DNA of 64,000 nucleotides, from NCBI GenBank assembly GCA_905221125.1, contig CAJNBY010000009.1, positions 1-64,000 of the forward strand. Direction: 5' to 3'. Source of the DNA: a bacterium. Lineage in GTDB: Bacteria; Bacillota; Bacilli; Lactobacillales; Streptococcaceae. A model generated the notes under the pieces. It made no database searches, had not been told where the DNA came from, and was given only the letters and a program-made list of their open reading frames with translations. Both the position numbers and the translations under genes were made by a program. This document shows, one piece after another, positions 31,432-41,562 of this stretch; position 1 is the first letter of the stretch, and each line of letters begins with the position of its first letter.

Positions 31432-31660
31432 TATGAAATTTCAATTGAACTCGGCTGGCGTGTCTGCCTTGCTACGTTCTTCCGAAATGCAGGGTATTTT
31501 GAGGGAGAAAGGGCAAGGAATTGCTGAAAGAGCTGGCGAGGGGTTTGAATTGACCGTATCGCCAGGGAAGAAGCGTGCCAATGCGAAGATTAGCACAACT
31601 GACATCAAGAGCATGGCTAGAAATAAAAAACATAATATTTTACTGAAGGCTATGAGATGA
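31424..31660 (+). CDS. Head-tail joining protein (HK97 gp10-like)
   Basis: Basic protein of 78 residues (MSDMKFQLNSAGVSALLRSS...) with the MQGILREKGQGIAERAG helix characteristic of tail-completion/gp10-like proteins, though shorter than usual. ATG overlaps the preceding stop. Confidence 0.7.
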   Translation: MSDMKFQLNSAGVSALLRSSEMQGILREKGQGIAERAGEGFELTVSPGKKRANAKISTTDIKSMARNKKHNILLKAMR

Positions 31661-31992
31661 TCGAATTAGTTATAAAGAAATTTTTGGACGGACAGTTAGA
31701 TGTACCGTCTTTTTTTGAACATAAACCGAAAATGCCTGAAAGTTATGTCATTCTTGAAAAGACAGGAAGTGGTGGAAGTGACTACGTTCATTCCGCTACA
31801 TTCGCTTTTCAGAGTTATGCGCCATCATTAGAAAAGGCTGCTGAGTTAAATGAGAAAGTCAAGAAAGTAGTTGAGGATCTCATCACGGTTAACGAAGTCA
31901 GTGGTGTGCATCACAATAGTGACTACAACTTTACAGATACGGAAACGAAGCAATATCGCTATCAAGCGGTATATGACATCAATTATTTTTAA
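31657..31992 (+). CDS. Tail terminator/completion protein
   Basis: Protein of 111 residues; the position between gp10-like and major tail genes and the pattern YHRYQAVYDINYF-like C-terminus (KQYRYQAVYDINYF) fit tail terminator proteins that cap the tail tube. ATGA overlap with the preceding gene. Confidence 0.7.
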   Translation: MIELVIKKFLDGQLDVPSFFEHKPKMPESYVILEKTGSGGSDYVHSATFAFQSYAPSLEKAAELNEKVKKVVEDLITVNEVSGVHHNSDYNFTDTETKQYRYQAVYDINYF

Positions 31993-32007
31993 AAAGGAGG
32001 TGTAGTT

Positions 32008-32631
32008 TTGGCGCCAGAATTAGAAGCACCAGAAGTAAGAACACCAAATGCAGAACCAACAGGAGGAAAGAATATGACGACTGCATCAGCATCAAATGTA
32101 ACGGCTGCTAAGCCGAAAATCGGAGGGGCGGTTTCTACTGCTCCAGCTGGAACAAATCTTCCAACGAATGCAAAAACGGCCTTAGACGTAGCATTCAAAA
32201 CGCTAGGTTACATTTCGGAAGATGGATTGACCAATGAGAACTCACCAGAGTCAGAAGAAGTCAAGGCGTGGGGCGGACAAACAGTCTTGTCTTCTCAAAC
32301 TGAAAAAAAAGACACCTTCAAATACAAATTGATTGAAGGTCTGAATATTGAAGTCTTGAAAGAAGTCTATGGACCAGATAACGTTTCAGGAACCCTTGAA
32401 ACAGGTATCACTGTAAAAGCCAATGGTAAAGAATTGCCAGAACATAGCTTGGTTATTGATACATTGTTGAAAAATGGCTATGTAAAACGCGTTGTCATTC
32501 CTCGTGGTAAGGTTAGCGAAATTGGCGAAATCAGCTATAAAGACGGCGAACCTATCGGCTATGAATTGACGATCACTGCATTACCAGACAACAGTGAGAA
32601 CACTCACTACGAATACATTCAAGGAGCGTAA
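32008..32631 (+). CDS. Major tail (tube) protein
   Basis: Protein of 207 residues starting at TTG 6 nt after AAAGGAGGTG. The body (LDVAFKTLGYISEDGLTNENSPESEEVKAWGGQTVLSSQTE...YELTITALPDNSE) is the phi13-type major tail protein pattern. The Pro/Ala-rich first 50 residues are an extension; an internal ATG at residue 23 (after AGGAGGAAAG) could give a shorter product. Confidence 0.85.
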   Translation: MAPELEAPEVRTPNAEPTGGKNMTTASASNVTAAKPKIGGAVSTAPAGTNLPTNAKTALDVAFKTLGYISEDGLTNENSPESEEVKAWGGQTVLSSQTEKKDTFKYKLIEGLNIEVLKEVYGPDNVSGTLETGITVKANGKELPEHSLVIDTLLKNGYVKRVVIPRGKVSEIGEISYKDGEPIGYELTITALPDNSENTHYEYIQGA

Positions 32632-32636
32632 AATAA

Positions 32637-32912
32637 ATGGAAGAAATCTTAAAAGGAACAACCGAATCAGGGTTTGAATATAAAATTCCTAAAAAACGAT
32701 TGAGAAATTATTATCTTCTCAAATCTGTCGCGAAAGTTGAAAAGCAAGATCTTGAAGAAACAGAAACATTTTTAAATCTTCTATTTGGTAAAGAACAAGC
32801 TCTATCATTTTTAAAACATTTAGAGGATGAAGATGAAATCGTGGATTCTGAAGTGTTATTTGCAGATATTAAGAGTATCTTTGATAAAAGTAATGACTTA
32901 AAAAAATCCTAG
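32637..32912 (+). CDS. Tail assembly chaperone, short form (gpG-like)
   Basis: Protein of 91 residues (MEEILKGTTESGFEYKIPKK...). It ends just after a slippery sequence, and ribosomes that slip would extend it into the next frame, as in lambda G/GT. Chaperones of this pair coat the tape measure protein during tail assembly. Confidence 0.8.
   Translation: MEEILKGTTESGFEYKIPKKRLRNYYLLKSVAKVEKQDLEETETFLNLLFGKEQALSFLKHLEDEDEIVDSEVLFADIKSIFDKSNDLKKS
32900..32906 (+). promoter_or_regulatory. Programmed -1 frameshift site (A AAA AAA)
   Basis: In the zero frame TTA AAA AAA TCC TAG, the heptamer A AAA AAA lies two codons before the stop. A -1 slip gives ...KK-ILVLAQ and enters the downstream frame exactly at its ATG, with no stop in between. 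Confidence 0.8.
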
Positions 32913-32923
32913 TCCTTGCTCAG

Positions 32924-33310
32924 ATGATTACCTTAGACGAGGATGCTCTTGTCTGTGATTTAGCGGAAACATATCAAATATACGATTATAAACAGCTACC
33001 TTTAAATCAGGTGGCTGTTTTTGCGTATGGTTTGCGTGATGATTCGCGGATAAAGCAGATGATGTCTAATCAGATTGTCCCTCTGGAAACTACTTTGCTT
33101 GCAAGTATTGTAGACAGACTGTCTCTTTCTTTGTGGTTGCAAACCAAGGATGGCCAAAAGGGTGTTAATCGTCCTGCATCCATCGCAGATCAACTCATTA
33201 AGAGAGATAAGAGTGAGAATGATGAGAAAGACTATCTCGTCTTTGAATCTGGGGAGGACTTTGAAAACTATCGCAAGGCTTTACTTGCGAAAACAGGAGG
33301 TGAAAGCTAG
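32924..33310 (+). CDS. Tail assembly chaperone, frameshift extension (gpT-like)
   Basis: Frame of 128 codons ([20 protein letters not shown]...). No good Shine-Dalgarno precedes the ATG (CTTGCTCAG), supporting expression as a G-T fusion of about 220 residues via the upstream -1 frameshift. Overlaps the tape-measure start. Confidence 0.8.
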   Translation: MITLDEDALVCDLAETYQIYDYKQLPLNQVAVFAYGLRDDSRIKQMMSNQIVPLETTLLASIVDRLSLSLWLQTKDGQKGVNRPASIADQLIKRDKSENDEKDYLVFESGEDFENYRKALLAKTGGES

Positions 33311-36204
33311 TGGCAACACAACTAGGGAAAGCCTATGTACAAATCATTCCATCCGCTAAAGGAATAAGCGGAATGATCCAGAAAGAGATAGGTGGCGAGG
33401 TTGCTTCAGCAGGAACTTTCGCAGGAGAATCACTTGGATCAAACATTGTAGGCACCTTTAAAAAGATAGTTGCAGCTGCAGGTATTGGAAAAGCCTTTAG
33501 CGCCGCATTGAGTGAAGGGGCAGCACTCCAACAATCAATTGGCGGTGTTGAGACCCTCTTTAAAACCTCAGCAGGAAAAGTAAGAGCCTATGCAGAAGAA
33601 GCCTATCGAACTACGGGACTTTCTGCAAATAAATACATGGAGAATGTAACAGGCTTCTCAGCTAGTTTATTGCAATCTCTTGGTGGTGATGTCAGTTTAG
33701 CAGCTGATGTTGCTAACAGGGCAATGGTTGATATGTCAGATAATGCTAACAAGATGGGGACATCTATGGAAAGCATCCAGATGGCATATCAAGGTTTTGC
33801 CAAGCAGAACTATACCATGCTGGACAACTTGAAGCTAGGATATGGTGGTACTCAACAAGAAATGAAGCGTCTGATTGCAGACGCAGCTAGCTACAAGAAA
33901 GAGCAAGAAGAGCTGAACGTTACTGTAAAAGATGGAGATATGTCTTTTGGTAACATCGTTAACGCTATTTCTGTTGTGCAGAGTAAATTGAAAATCACTG
34001 GTACGACTGCAAAAGAAGCGTCAACGACTTTCACAGGATCCTTTGAATCGATGAAAGCAGCTGCTCAGAATATCCTTGGTAAAATTGCGATTGGCGAAAA
34101 TGTAACACCAGCCTTACAATCACTACTAGAAACCACAAAGACTTTCCTTTTTGGTAACTTCTTACCAATGATAGGAAATATCTTATCAGGGTTAGGAGTA
34201 GTCTTAACTGAAGGACTCAGTTCACTAGCTTCTCAGCTTTTTGGGGAAGCTTTTGGTAGTGCGGTATATGAGCAGATTGGACGTGTAACAGGAATTTTCG
34301 AAACATTCTTTGACATGATCTTTGGGTCTATGGATAAAGAGGGGAACTTCGAGATATTAGATGCACTTGGATTTAGCGAGGATGCAGCGAACCAAATTAT
34401 CAATATTGCAGACAATATCCGTGTAACCTTTGAGAATATCGGTTCTGCTATCGGTAATGTTGGTAGTATCGTAGCTGATTTTGTTGGAGGTTTTTTAGGC
34501 ATACAAGATAGCAGTCAAAATGTCAATCTTTTAGGGACAGCATTTGAATTTCTTTCTAATGTTCTAAAAGGTGCTTCTTCAATTTTGAAGGATATAACAG
34601 GATTGCTAAAAGAGCATCCAGGTATTGTATCTGCAGTTGCGTCTGCTGTTATTGGATTAACTACAGCATGGAAAACCTACAAAGCTGTTAGTTTAGCTAT
34701 AAAAACTATCGAGAGCGCTAAAAACGCAATCTTTAATATCTCTTTTGCCTTATCTCAAGCTAGAGCGGTTGCCAGTGGAACCTTGACGGCTGCTTTAGCG
34801 GCTGAGAATGCGGCAGCAGTTGGAGCGAGTGGTTCTTTTAGTCTATTTAATGCAGTTATGTCTGCAAATCCTATCGTTCTTGTTGTCGGTGCTATTGCTG
34901 CACTTGTTGCCGCCTTGGCTTGGTTCTTCACTCAAACCGAAACAGGTAGACAAATTTGGCAAGGCTTCATGGATTGGTTGTCTAGTGCTTGGCAGTCTAT
35001 TAGTTCAACATTGTCTGGTGTTTGGAACGGTATTGTTGAAACAGCTACAACCGTCTGGAATAATATGATGGCTGTTGTCGCTCCAATCATTCAAACGGTT
35101 ATTGATTTTATTAAATCAGTTTGGGACGGTATTTCCCTATGGTGGACTGAAAATCAAGGGTTGATTCAACAAACGTTCACAACGGTTTGGAACGCAATCC
35201 AGACAGTTATTCAGACGGTTATGCCGATTATTCAATCCATTATTGAAACCGCAATGAATACCCTCGGACCTTTTATTGAAGGGACTTGGAACAATATCTG
35301 TACGGTTGTGAAGACGGTTTGGGAATTAATCAAGATTGCTATTCAGACGGCTATGGATGTTATTGGCGGCATTATAAAAGCAGTCATGGCTATCATCAAT
35401 GGTGACTGGGACACCGCTTGGAATGCTATAAAAGGTGTTGGTGAAGCCATTTGGAAAGGGTTGTCTGCTGCAGGTAAGGCTATCTTTGATGGTTTTGCTC
35501 AGATATTATCTAATATCTGGAGCACGATCAAAACTGTCGCAAGTAATGCCTGGGAAGGGTTGAAATCAACTGTCTTAGGTCTGATTGATGGACTTGTACA
35601 AGGAGCTAAAAATGCTTGGGAAAGCATGAAACAAGGTGTTCGTGATCTTGTTGATAAGGTTACAAGCATATTCGATGGAATCAAAAACATTGACCTTTGG
35701 GAGGCTGGTAAAGCTATTCTTGATGGATTTTTAAATGGTTTGAAATCAGCTTGGAATGCTGTCACTGATTTCGTCGGAGGTATTGCTGGTTGGATTGCTG
35801 ACCACAAAGGTCCGATTGAATACGACCGTAAACTCTTGATTCCTGCTGGTAATGCGATTATGCAAGGTTTGAATAGAGGGTTGCAAGACCGTTTCAAAGA
35901 TGTTAAGAAATCGGTCGGTGGAATGGCTGGCGAAATCTCAAACGCATTTTCAAATGATGATTTTGGTTTGAGTGGAACACCGACTATTGCCAAAAATATT
36001 GAAGCAAGTTTGGCTATGCCAAGCGCTCAAATTGAGGCAAAAGACAGTCAAACCGTGTCTGAGATAGCGATTCTGAGAGCAAGTATGGAGAAGATCCTTA
36101 CTGCTATCCTTGAAAAGCCGTCAGATACTTACCTGGACGCTGATAAAATTTCAATGAGCGTCTACCAACGCCAAGGTGCAATTTATGCTAGGGAGGGAAT
36201 TTAA
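33310..36204 (+). CDS. Tape measure protein
   Basis: Protein of 964 residues, the longest gene of the prophage. N-terminal helical region with [23 protein letters not shown], hydrophobic segments around 440-540 ([13 protein letters not shown]) and many Trp-rich repeats (VWNxxxxVV, AWxxI) between 560 and 850. Its length sets tail length (roughly 140 nm at 0.15 nm per residue). GTG start overlaps the preceding TAG. Confidence 0.92.
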   Translation: MATQLGKAYVQIIPSAKGISGMIQKEIGGEVASAGTFAGESLGSNIVGTFKKIVAAAGIGKAFSAALSEGAALQQSIGGVETLFKTSAGKVRAYAEEAYRTTGLSANKYMENVTGFSASLLQSLGGDVSLAADVANRAMVDMSDNANKMGTSMESIQMAYQGFAKQNYTMLDNLKLGYGGTQQEMKRLIADAASYKKEQEELNVTVKDGDMSFGNIVNAISVVQSKLKITGTTAKEASTTFTGSFESMKAAAQNILGKIAIGENVTPALQSLLETTKTFLFGNFLPMIGNILSGLGVVLTEGLSSLASQLFGEAFGSAVYEQIGRVTGIFETFFDMIFGSMDKEGNFEILDALGFSEDAANQIINIADNIRVTFENIGSAIGNVGSIVADFVGGFLGIQDSSQNVNLLGTAFEFLSNVLKGASSILKDITGLLKEHPGIVSAVASAVIGLTTAWKTYKAVSLAIKTIESAKNAIFNISFALSQARAVASGTLTAALAAENAAAVGASGSFSLFNAVMSANPIVLVVGAIAALVAALAWFFTQTETGRQIWQGFMDWLSSAWQSISSTLSGVWNGIVETATTVWNNMMAVVAPIIQTVIDFIKSVWDGISLWWTENQGLIQQTFTTVWNAIQTVIQTVMPIIQSIIETAMNTLGPFIEGTWNNICTVVKTVWELIKIAIQTAMDVIGGIIKAVMAIINGDWDTAWNAIKGVGEAIWKGLSAAGKAIFDGFAQILSNIWSTIKTVASNAWEGLKSTVLGLIDGLVQGAKNAWESMKQGVRDLVDKVTSIFDGIKNIDLWEAGKAILDGFLNGLKSAWNAVTDFVGGIAGWIADHKGPIEYDRKLLIPAGNAIMQGLNRGLQDRFKDVKKSVGGMAGEISNAFSNDDFGLSGTPTIAKNIEASLAMPSAQIEAKDSQTVSEIAILRASMEKILTAILEKPSDTYLDADKISMSVYQRQGAIYAREGI

Positions 36205-36902
36205 TGGAATACATGATTATCAATGGTTTCAATACTTCAACCATTCCTAAATGTGTGGTGACCGACTTTGGCGAGGTAGAGGCTGCTAAGCCTAAAGTCT
36301 CGGAAACAGCTACCCTGTTTGGGGTTAACGGGAATTACCGTGTCTTGGACGGTGCTTATGAGAGTTACGAAAGGACTTTTGCATTTTACCTTCCAAGGAC
36401 GGTAGACCCGTCTAAAATCGTTGAGAGATTCCAACCAAATGACAATACGCTAGAATTTAGCTACCAGCTAGGCTCTTTATTTTATGCTGATTTCATCAGC
36501 GCAAAATACAAACCTCATGGTATGCATGGCTGGAAACTAGAAATTAAGCTGAGTATGCAACCATTCCGCTATCAAAAAAGTGTCGCTCCTTTGGTCTTTA
36601 CCGCCAGTGGCAATGTCAACAATCCAGGCTCTGTTTACAGTGAGCCTGTGATTGAGATTGAAGGGGATGGAGATATTTCTTTGACTATCGGACGGACAAC
36701 CATGCACTTGACCATTAGACGAAAAGTGACCATTGATTGTAGACATAAGAAACAAAATATCTACAACGCAGATGGTGCGGTTCAAAATACGCTACGGAAA
36801 CGTGGAGGCTTCTTTGAATTGGCAGTAGGTAATAACGGTCTGGTCTTCACTGGCGCGGTTCGTAAGGTCACAGTTCGGCCAAATTGGAGGTACATCTTAT
36901 GA
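36204..36902 (+). CDS. Distal tail protein (Dit)
   Basis: Protein of 232 residues ([22 protein letters not shown]...) with the siphovirus tail-component pattern DGAYESYERTFAFYLPR in the N-terminal ring domain and a C-terminal galectin-like beta domain. Forms the hub linking tube to baseplate. RBS GGGAGGG; 1-bp overlap with the tape measure gene. Confidence 0.85.
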   Translation: MEYMIINGFNTSTIPKCVVTDFGEVEAAKPKVSETATLFGVNGNYRVLDGAYESYERTFAFYLPRTVDPSKIVERFQPNDNTLEFSYQLGSLFYADFISAKYKPHGMHGWKLEIKLSMQPFRYQKSVAPLVFTASGNVNNPGSVYSEPVIEIEGDGDISLTIGRTTMHLTIRRKVTIDCRHKKQNIYNADGAVQNTLRKRGGFFELAVGNNGLVFTGAVRKVTVRPNWRYIL

Positions 36903-38704
36903 TTTATCTTACAGAGGGGAACACGCCTTTAAACGAGGCTTACAACGATGAAATTGTTCAGGAGCGAAACAATACCTATCAACTGACCTTTCGTTTTCCT
37001 ACATCGGATCCCAAGTGGGAATTGCTGAAAGAGGAAACTTTCTTGACTGCAGATGACCTGCATGGTGAGCAGGATTTTTATATTTTTGAGGTTGAAAAGC
37101 AACAAGGATATATCCAAGTCTATGCTAATCAGGTTATCAGCTTGTTAAATAACTACATCGTCAGCTCTATCGATGTTGACCGTGTCAGTGGTACAAGGGT
37201 ATTGAGCGCATTGGCTGGTAGTATTACCAGAACCAATCCTTTCTCTTTTTTCTCGGACATTGATGATAGGCATACGCTTAACATCAAGGATAAGAATGCT
37301 ATGGAGGTCTTGGCCAAAGACAAGCACTCTATCCTTGGTCAATGGGGCGGAGATATGGTCCGGAATGGCTACAATTTGCGCTTGTTGAAAAATGGCGGTT
37401 CAGAAAATGAATCGCTTTTCATGTACAAGAAAAACCTGTCTAGCTACCAGCACAAGACCTCTACTAAATCCCTGAAAACTCGGATAACCTTTAAAACGAC
37501 TGTTAAAGGCGAGGGAGAAAAGGCGCCTGACGTTGACTATGTGGTAGTGATTGATAGCCCCTTACTCGGAAAATACAGCCAAATCTATGAAGCTGTTGTT
37601 GAGGTCAATGACCAAAACGTCAAAGACCAGGCTAGCTTGATTGAATACGGTAAGCAGTATTTTCGGACAAGTATGTGCGATATGCTGGAAGATAACCTTG
37701 AAATCTCGGTTGTCGGTCAGAGTGATGTAGCCGTTCGGATGTTCGATGTGGTCAGTATCTACCATGAATGGTATGGCCTTGATGTTCGTAAGAAAATCAC
37801 TAAATACACCTATTCGCCAATGTCTAAACGTCTGAAATCAATAGGTTTTGGGGCGTTCCAGTCAAGTCTGGCTAATGCGATTGGTGGAATTGTAAATGAT
37901 GCCGTTTTGAATGAAAGCAGAAATCTGCATAAGATTTTTGATGAACGTTTGAAAAAGGAAATCGCCAACGCCGACCGTGCGTTTGACGCTGAATTTGCCA
38001 AGCGTGAGAAAGCTATCACGGACGCCATCGAGCAGTACAAGGCTAAAGCCGAAGAATTCGGTGCCAAAATCCACGAAGAAATGGAGAAAGAGCGCCCTGA
38101 GTTTGTGAAGCGGATTCGTGAGGAACTCATGAGTGGCGCTGACTCTATTGCTGAACTCAGTAAGAAATTAGAGCAGGTCAGTGAAACTGCAAGGGTTAAC
38201 GCAAGCCTGATTGGTGGTGACGGGAATACCCAGTACAATAAGAACCGCTTGAACGGTGGCACGGCTAAGAAAATCAGTTATGGAACGGATTTCGTGGAGG
38301 TAGGGCATAACGGCGATGGTTTTGAGGTTGGCAAGCAGTACGTCATCAGCTGGTCAGCGACCTGCACGCCTTACGGACGTGTAGATGTCACTATGGTGGT
38401 GAATAAGCCTACGTTCTATGGTGGACACGTTCATCTTGCGCCTGCTAATTCGATTATGCCAGTGATTGAGAAGGACCTCGCTCAGAAAGAGGAAAAGGTC
38501 CTATCGGTTTACTATGGTGCTTATCGTCTGACCTTCTCAGGCGACTGGTATCAGGATTTAGAACAGTCTGTGACGATTGACAATCAGACAAGACGGATTG
38601 AACTAATGCCAGTCTATAAGACAGTAGCAGACGGGCAAAATTCAAGATATGACGGAAGTTGGAACGAGAGTCCAACTTTCATTTTTGACGGAGGTTTAAC
38701 ATGA
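36899..38704 (+). CDS. Tail-associated lysin/endopeptidase (Tal, Prophage_tail)
   Basis: Protein of 601 residues. N-terminal prophage endopeptidase tail domain (about 1-340) forming the trimeric tail tip, an Ala/Glu-rich coiled coil (about 345-430) and a C-terminal beta-rich domain (about 440-600, carbohydrate-binding-like). Start is the ATG after TTGGAGG, overlapping the Dit stop by ATGA. Confidence 0.85.
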   Translation: MIYLTEGNTPLNEAYNDEIVQERNNTYQLTFRFPTSDPKWELLKEETFLTADDLHGEQDFYIFEVEKQQGYIQVYANQVISLLNNYIVSSIDVDRVSGTRVLSALAGSITRTNPFSFFSDIDDRHTLNIKDKNAMEVLAKDKHSILGQWGGDMVRNGYNLRLLKNGGSENESLFMYKKNLSSYQHKTSTKSLKTRITFKTTVKGEGEKAPDVDYVVVIDSPLLGKYSQIYEAVVEVNDQNVKDQASLIEYGKQYFRTSMCDMLEDNLEISVVGQSDVAVRMFDVVSIYHEWYGLDVRKKITKYTYSPMSKRLKSIGFGAFQSSLANAIGGIVNDAVLNESRNLHKIFDERLKKEIANADRAFDAEFAKREKAITDAIEQYKAKAEEFGAKIHEEMEKERPEFVKRIREELMSGADSIAELSKKLEQVSETARVNASLIGGDGNTQYNKNRLNGGTAKKISYGTDFVEVGHNGDGFEVGKQYVISWSATCTPYGRVDVTMVVNKPTFYGGHVHLAPANSIMPVIEKDLAQKEEKVLSVYYGAYRLTFSGDWYQDLEQSVTIDNQTRRIELMPVYKTVADGQNSRYDGSWNESPTFIFDGGLT

Positions 38705-39501
38705 CGGAAACAATCCCAATAAGGGTTCAACACAAGCGCATGCCAGCACGAGACTGGGCAAGTAGCACTCTGGTCTTACTTGATGGCGAGTTAGGTGTTG
38801 AGAGCGACACAGGTAAGGTCAAGGTCGGAAATGGCCGTGACCGATTTTCAGCTCTTCAATATCTGACGGGACCTAAAGGTGACCGTGGTGACCGTGGGGA
38901 AACGGGACCACGAGGAGCGGACGGTGTCATGCGATTTGAAGCACTGACAACTCAACAGAGAGAGGGCTTGCGTGGCGAGAATGGCCACAGCTTAAATGCG
39001 AACGTACGTATCGAGGGAAGCTATCGAAACGGTGCGACCAGTCAGTTAAACCTGATCGCAGATGTCTACTATGACGGAACACGGTTAACAAGTGGCTATA
39101 CTGTTGATTATTACTACAGAGGGTTCGGAAATAACAACTGGCAAAGCTTGCAAAACCAAACGCCTGACGCAAACGGGAAATTCGCTCAGTGGAACGCTTC
39201 TCAGCGTTCAGGAGGCTGGTTTGAGGTCTATATCGTTGTAACACACAATGGTATTAAAGCAGCTGCTAGCACACGTCTTGATAATGTCAGTGACGGTGCA
39301 AGGGGGGCGAATGGTGCAACGGGTCCAGCAGGGCCGGCAGGACCAGCTGGACCCAGAGGTGCGGACGGAGCGCCTGGACAAAACATCATCAATCAAAATG
39401 GTGGGCAACCGATGAAGTATTGGTCTGGTACAAGGGCTCAATATGACGCGATTCCTAACAAGGATAGTAATACTATCTATGACATCTATAGTAATTCGTA
39501 G
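38701..39501 (+). CDS. Baseplate/fibre protein with collagen-like repeats
   Basis: Protein of 266 residues. The N-terminal 50 residues (IPIRVQHKRMPARDWASS...VGNGRDRFSALQYL) are the trimerising module common to streptococcal tail proteins. Two Gly-X-Y runs follow, at about 57-75 and 199-226, flanking a beta domain. The last 30 residues (YWSGTRAQYDAIPNKDSNTIYDI) are a conserved tail-fibre ending. Probable receptor-binding component. Confidence 0.8.
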   Translation: MTETIPIRVQHKRMPARDWASSTLVLLDGELGVESDTGKVKVGNGRDRFSALQYLTGPKGDRGDRGETGPRGADGVMRFEALTTQQREGLRGENGHSLNANVRIEGSYRNGATSQLNLIADVYYDGTRLTSGYTVDYYYRGFGNNNWQSLQNQTPDANGKFAQWNASQRSGGWFEVYIVVTHNGIKAAASTRLDNVSDGARGANGATGPAGPAGPAGPRGADGAPGQNIINQNGGQPMKYWSGTRAQYDAIPNKDSNTIYDIYSNS

Positions 39502-39509
39502 GAGGTAGT

Positions 39510-39911
39510 ATGGCTAGAGAAGGAATTTACGTGGGTGGCAAGGAAGTTGTTGAAAGATATATAGGAGATAAGCTAATCTGGAAAAAATACAGATTTCGAA
39601 TTGTAAACACGTTGTCATTGACTATATTAAATATTAACTATCAGTCAGCTACTTTAGACTTTTACACTCGATTCTCGTACCGATATGTAGGATTAAACTC
39701 AGGGTACTACTATTTGAGGATAGAAGAAAAGTTCGTCAAAGTATATGCCTATAATTTATCAACACCTAATCCATCTTTTGTGTTTTTACTAGGTCAAAAT
39801 GAAGATGCAGGAGTAGATGAAGCAAGCAAGCGTCAAGCTTTATCTGATTTGACACGAAACTGGTTTAGAAATGATTATAAAGATATTGTTTTATATGACA
39901 GAATGAGGTAA
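39510..39911 (+). CDS. Hypothetical tail protein
   Basis: Protein of 133 residues beginning MAREGIYVGGKEVVERYIGD, a short motif that recurs at the start of phage tail accessory proteins. The rest is Tyr/Phe-rich and AT-richer than its neighbours. Function unknown. RBS AGGAGG. Confidence 0.65.
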   Translation: MAREGIYVGGKEVVERYIGDKLIWKKYRFRIVNTLSLTILNINYQSATLDFYTRFSYRYVGLNSGYYYLRIEEKFVKVYAYNLSTPNPSFVFLLGQNEDAGVDEASKRQALSDLTRNWFRNDYKDIVLYDRMR

Positions 39912-39914
39912 CAC

Positions 39915-41366
39915 ATGGATATTACCATTCAAAACGTTCGTTCGCCTGCTCTTGAGCATAACGGAAGATACTACAAGGTCTTTCAGCCACGGACACGAGA
40001 TGAACTGCTGAAACTACACCACATGGGTTGCGTTGGTGACACAGTAGTGACGGACATCCAGCTAGAGCAAGGGGATTTCCCGACTAGCTTTGTGGAGCCT
40101 ACCGTCACGCAACGTACTCTGTCAGGCCTCTTCAAGGATATGCGTTCTATTGAAATAGAACTGAAAGACCCGAACAGTACTCTTTGGGGTAAAATCCAGC
40201 AGAATAACCAAGGGGCGCTGACTCAGTTCTTTGATACGAATGTCAAGAGCGCTATCGCTCAGACGGCTAGAGAAATCAGACAGGAAGTGCGAGACGCTGC
40301 TAACAGTGCGAGGGTACAAGTGACGCCTGAAGGTGTGACCATCGGCTCTACTACTTTAACTGGTGAGCAGTTAGCCTCTACGATTTCCGCAAGTCCAAGA
40401 GGCGTTGACATCATTGCTCCACACGTTCGTGTACAGTCCGATATGTTGGTAGATGGTGCGGTAACAGCTAGGAAGTTAGCAGCTGGGTCTGTCACTGCCG
40501 ACAATATCCAAGCTGGTGCCATTACGGGCGATAAAATCAACGTAGATGATGCACTTATTCGGAACCTGACAGCAAGAGATGCCTTGATTGACAAGCTGAC
40601 ATCCAAGCAAATCTTCACAACCAAGATTGAATCAGTCGTGTCTAGCTCAACCTTCCTACAAGCATATCAAGGTGAAATTGGAGGTTTCACCTTAGGTCAG
40701 TTTGACAACGGAGGTGGACGCTGGATTTCTGGTGTCAACCAATTCTCGGTTGGAATGGGAAATGGTGCTGGTTATGGTACTAAGACAGCCTTTTGGGCGA
40801 ATTGGGGCGATAACTGGAACCAAGCAGGACCGAACTCTTGGCATGTGGATACAGATGGGCAGATGTATTGTAAGAATACAGTTAGCTTCTATGGTAAAGT
40901 TGACTTCTCTGGCTCTACAAACGTTAACTTCTACAGTAAGATTAATGCTACCAAAGGTATCTGGACAGGAAATGCAGATATTTATGGTGCTGGGTCAAAC
41001 CCAGCTGGAGGAGATAATGCCGTTGTCTGGTGGAATCAAATCACTACAGCGAAATGGAGAGGATATGCAGGTATTACTTCAAGTTCAGATAGACGTTTGA
41101 AAGAAAATATTAAAGGGAGTCCAGTTAATGCTTTGGATAAAATCCAAGCATTGAACATGGTCTCTTTTGATTTCATCGAGAGCCAGAAACACGAAGAGGT
41201 TGGTTTGATTGCGCAGGAAGCACAGAAGGTAGTACCTGAAGCAATTGAAACAGATGAAGTGACATCTTATCTGTCTATCAACTATTCAAAATTCGTACCC
41301 TACTTGCTAAAAGCTGTCCAAGAATTAGACCTTAAAATTAAAGAAATGGAGAAACTACATGGATAA
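39915..41366 (+). CDS. Tail spike/fibre with S74 intramolecular chaperone
   Basis: Protein of 483 residues. Helical phage tail repeats (AITGDKINVDDALIRNLTARDALIDKLTSKQIF) in the middle, then a beta-helical part. The C-terminal peptidase S74 domain starts near residue 388 (SSSDRRLKENI...EVGLIAQEAQKVVPEA...INYSKFVPYLLKAV), which trimerises the spike and cuts itself off. Confidence 0.85.
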   Translation: MDITIQNVRSPALEHNGRYYKVFQPRTRDELLKLHHMGCVGDTVVTDIQLEQGDFPTSFVEPTVTQRTLSGLFKDMRSIEIELKDPNSTLWGKIQQNNQGALTQFFDTNVKSAIAQTAREIRQEVRDAANSARVQVTPEGVTIGSTTLTGEQLASTISASPRGVDIIAPHVRVQSDMLVDGAVTARKLAAGSVTADNIQAGAITGDKINVDDALIRNLTARDALIDKLTSKQIFTTKIESVVSSSTFLQAYQGEIGGFTLGQFDNGGGRWISGVNQFSVGMGNGAGYGTKTAFWANWGDNWNQAGPNSWHVDTDGQMYCKNTVSFYGKVDFSGSTNVNFYSKINATKGIWTGNADIYGAGSNPAGGDNAVVWWNQITTAKWRGYAGITSSSDRRLKENIKGSPVNALDKIQALNMVSFDFIESQKHEEVGLIAQEAQKVVPEAIETDEVTSYLSINYSKFVPYLLKAVQELDLKIKEMEKLHG

Positions 41367-41562
41367 TCACACAATCGACAAGCTTGTCGCTGAGTCGCTC
41401 GCTAACCGCTTGGCTGAGGGCGAATTGGGGCGTGCGCATTTAGATGCACACTATACGTTGGCTTTGGCTGAATTACAGGCCTTTAAAGCGGTACTGGAAT
41501 ACGACCCAGCGCTTAAAGAACTGTTCGAAGAAACTCAGGATAAAATGAAAGGAACTAACTAA
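41359..41562 (+). CDS. Hypothetical small tail-region protein
   Basis: Helical protein of 67 residues (MDNHTIDKLVAESLANRLAE...), overlapping the spike gene by 8 bp and the next gene by 1 bp. A common small gene in this position of streptococcal phages. Function unknown. Confidence 0.65.
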   Translation: MDNHTIDKLVAESLANRLAEGELGRAHLDAHYTLALAELQAFKAVLEYDPALKELFEETQDKMKGTN

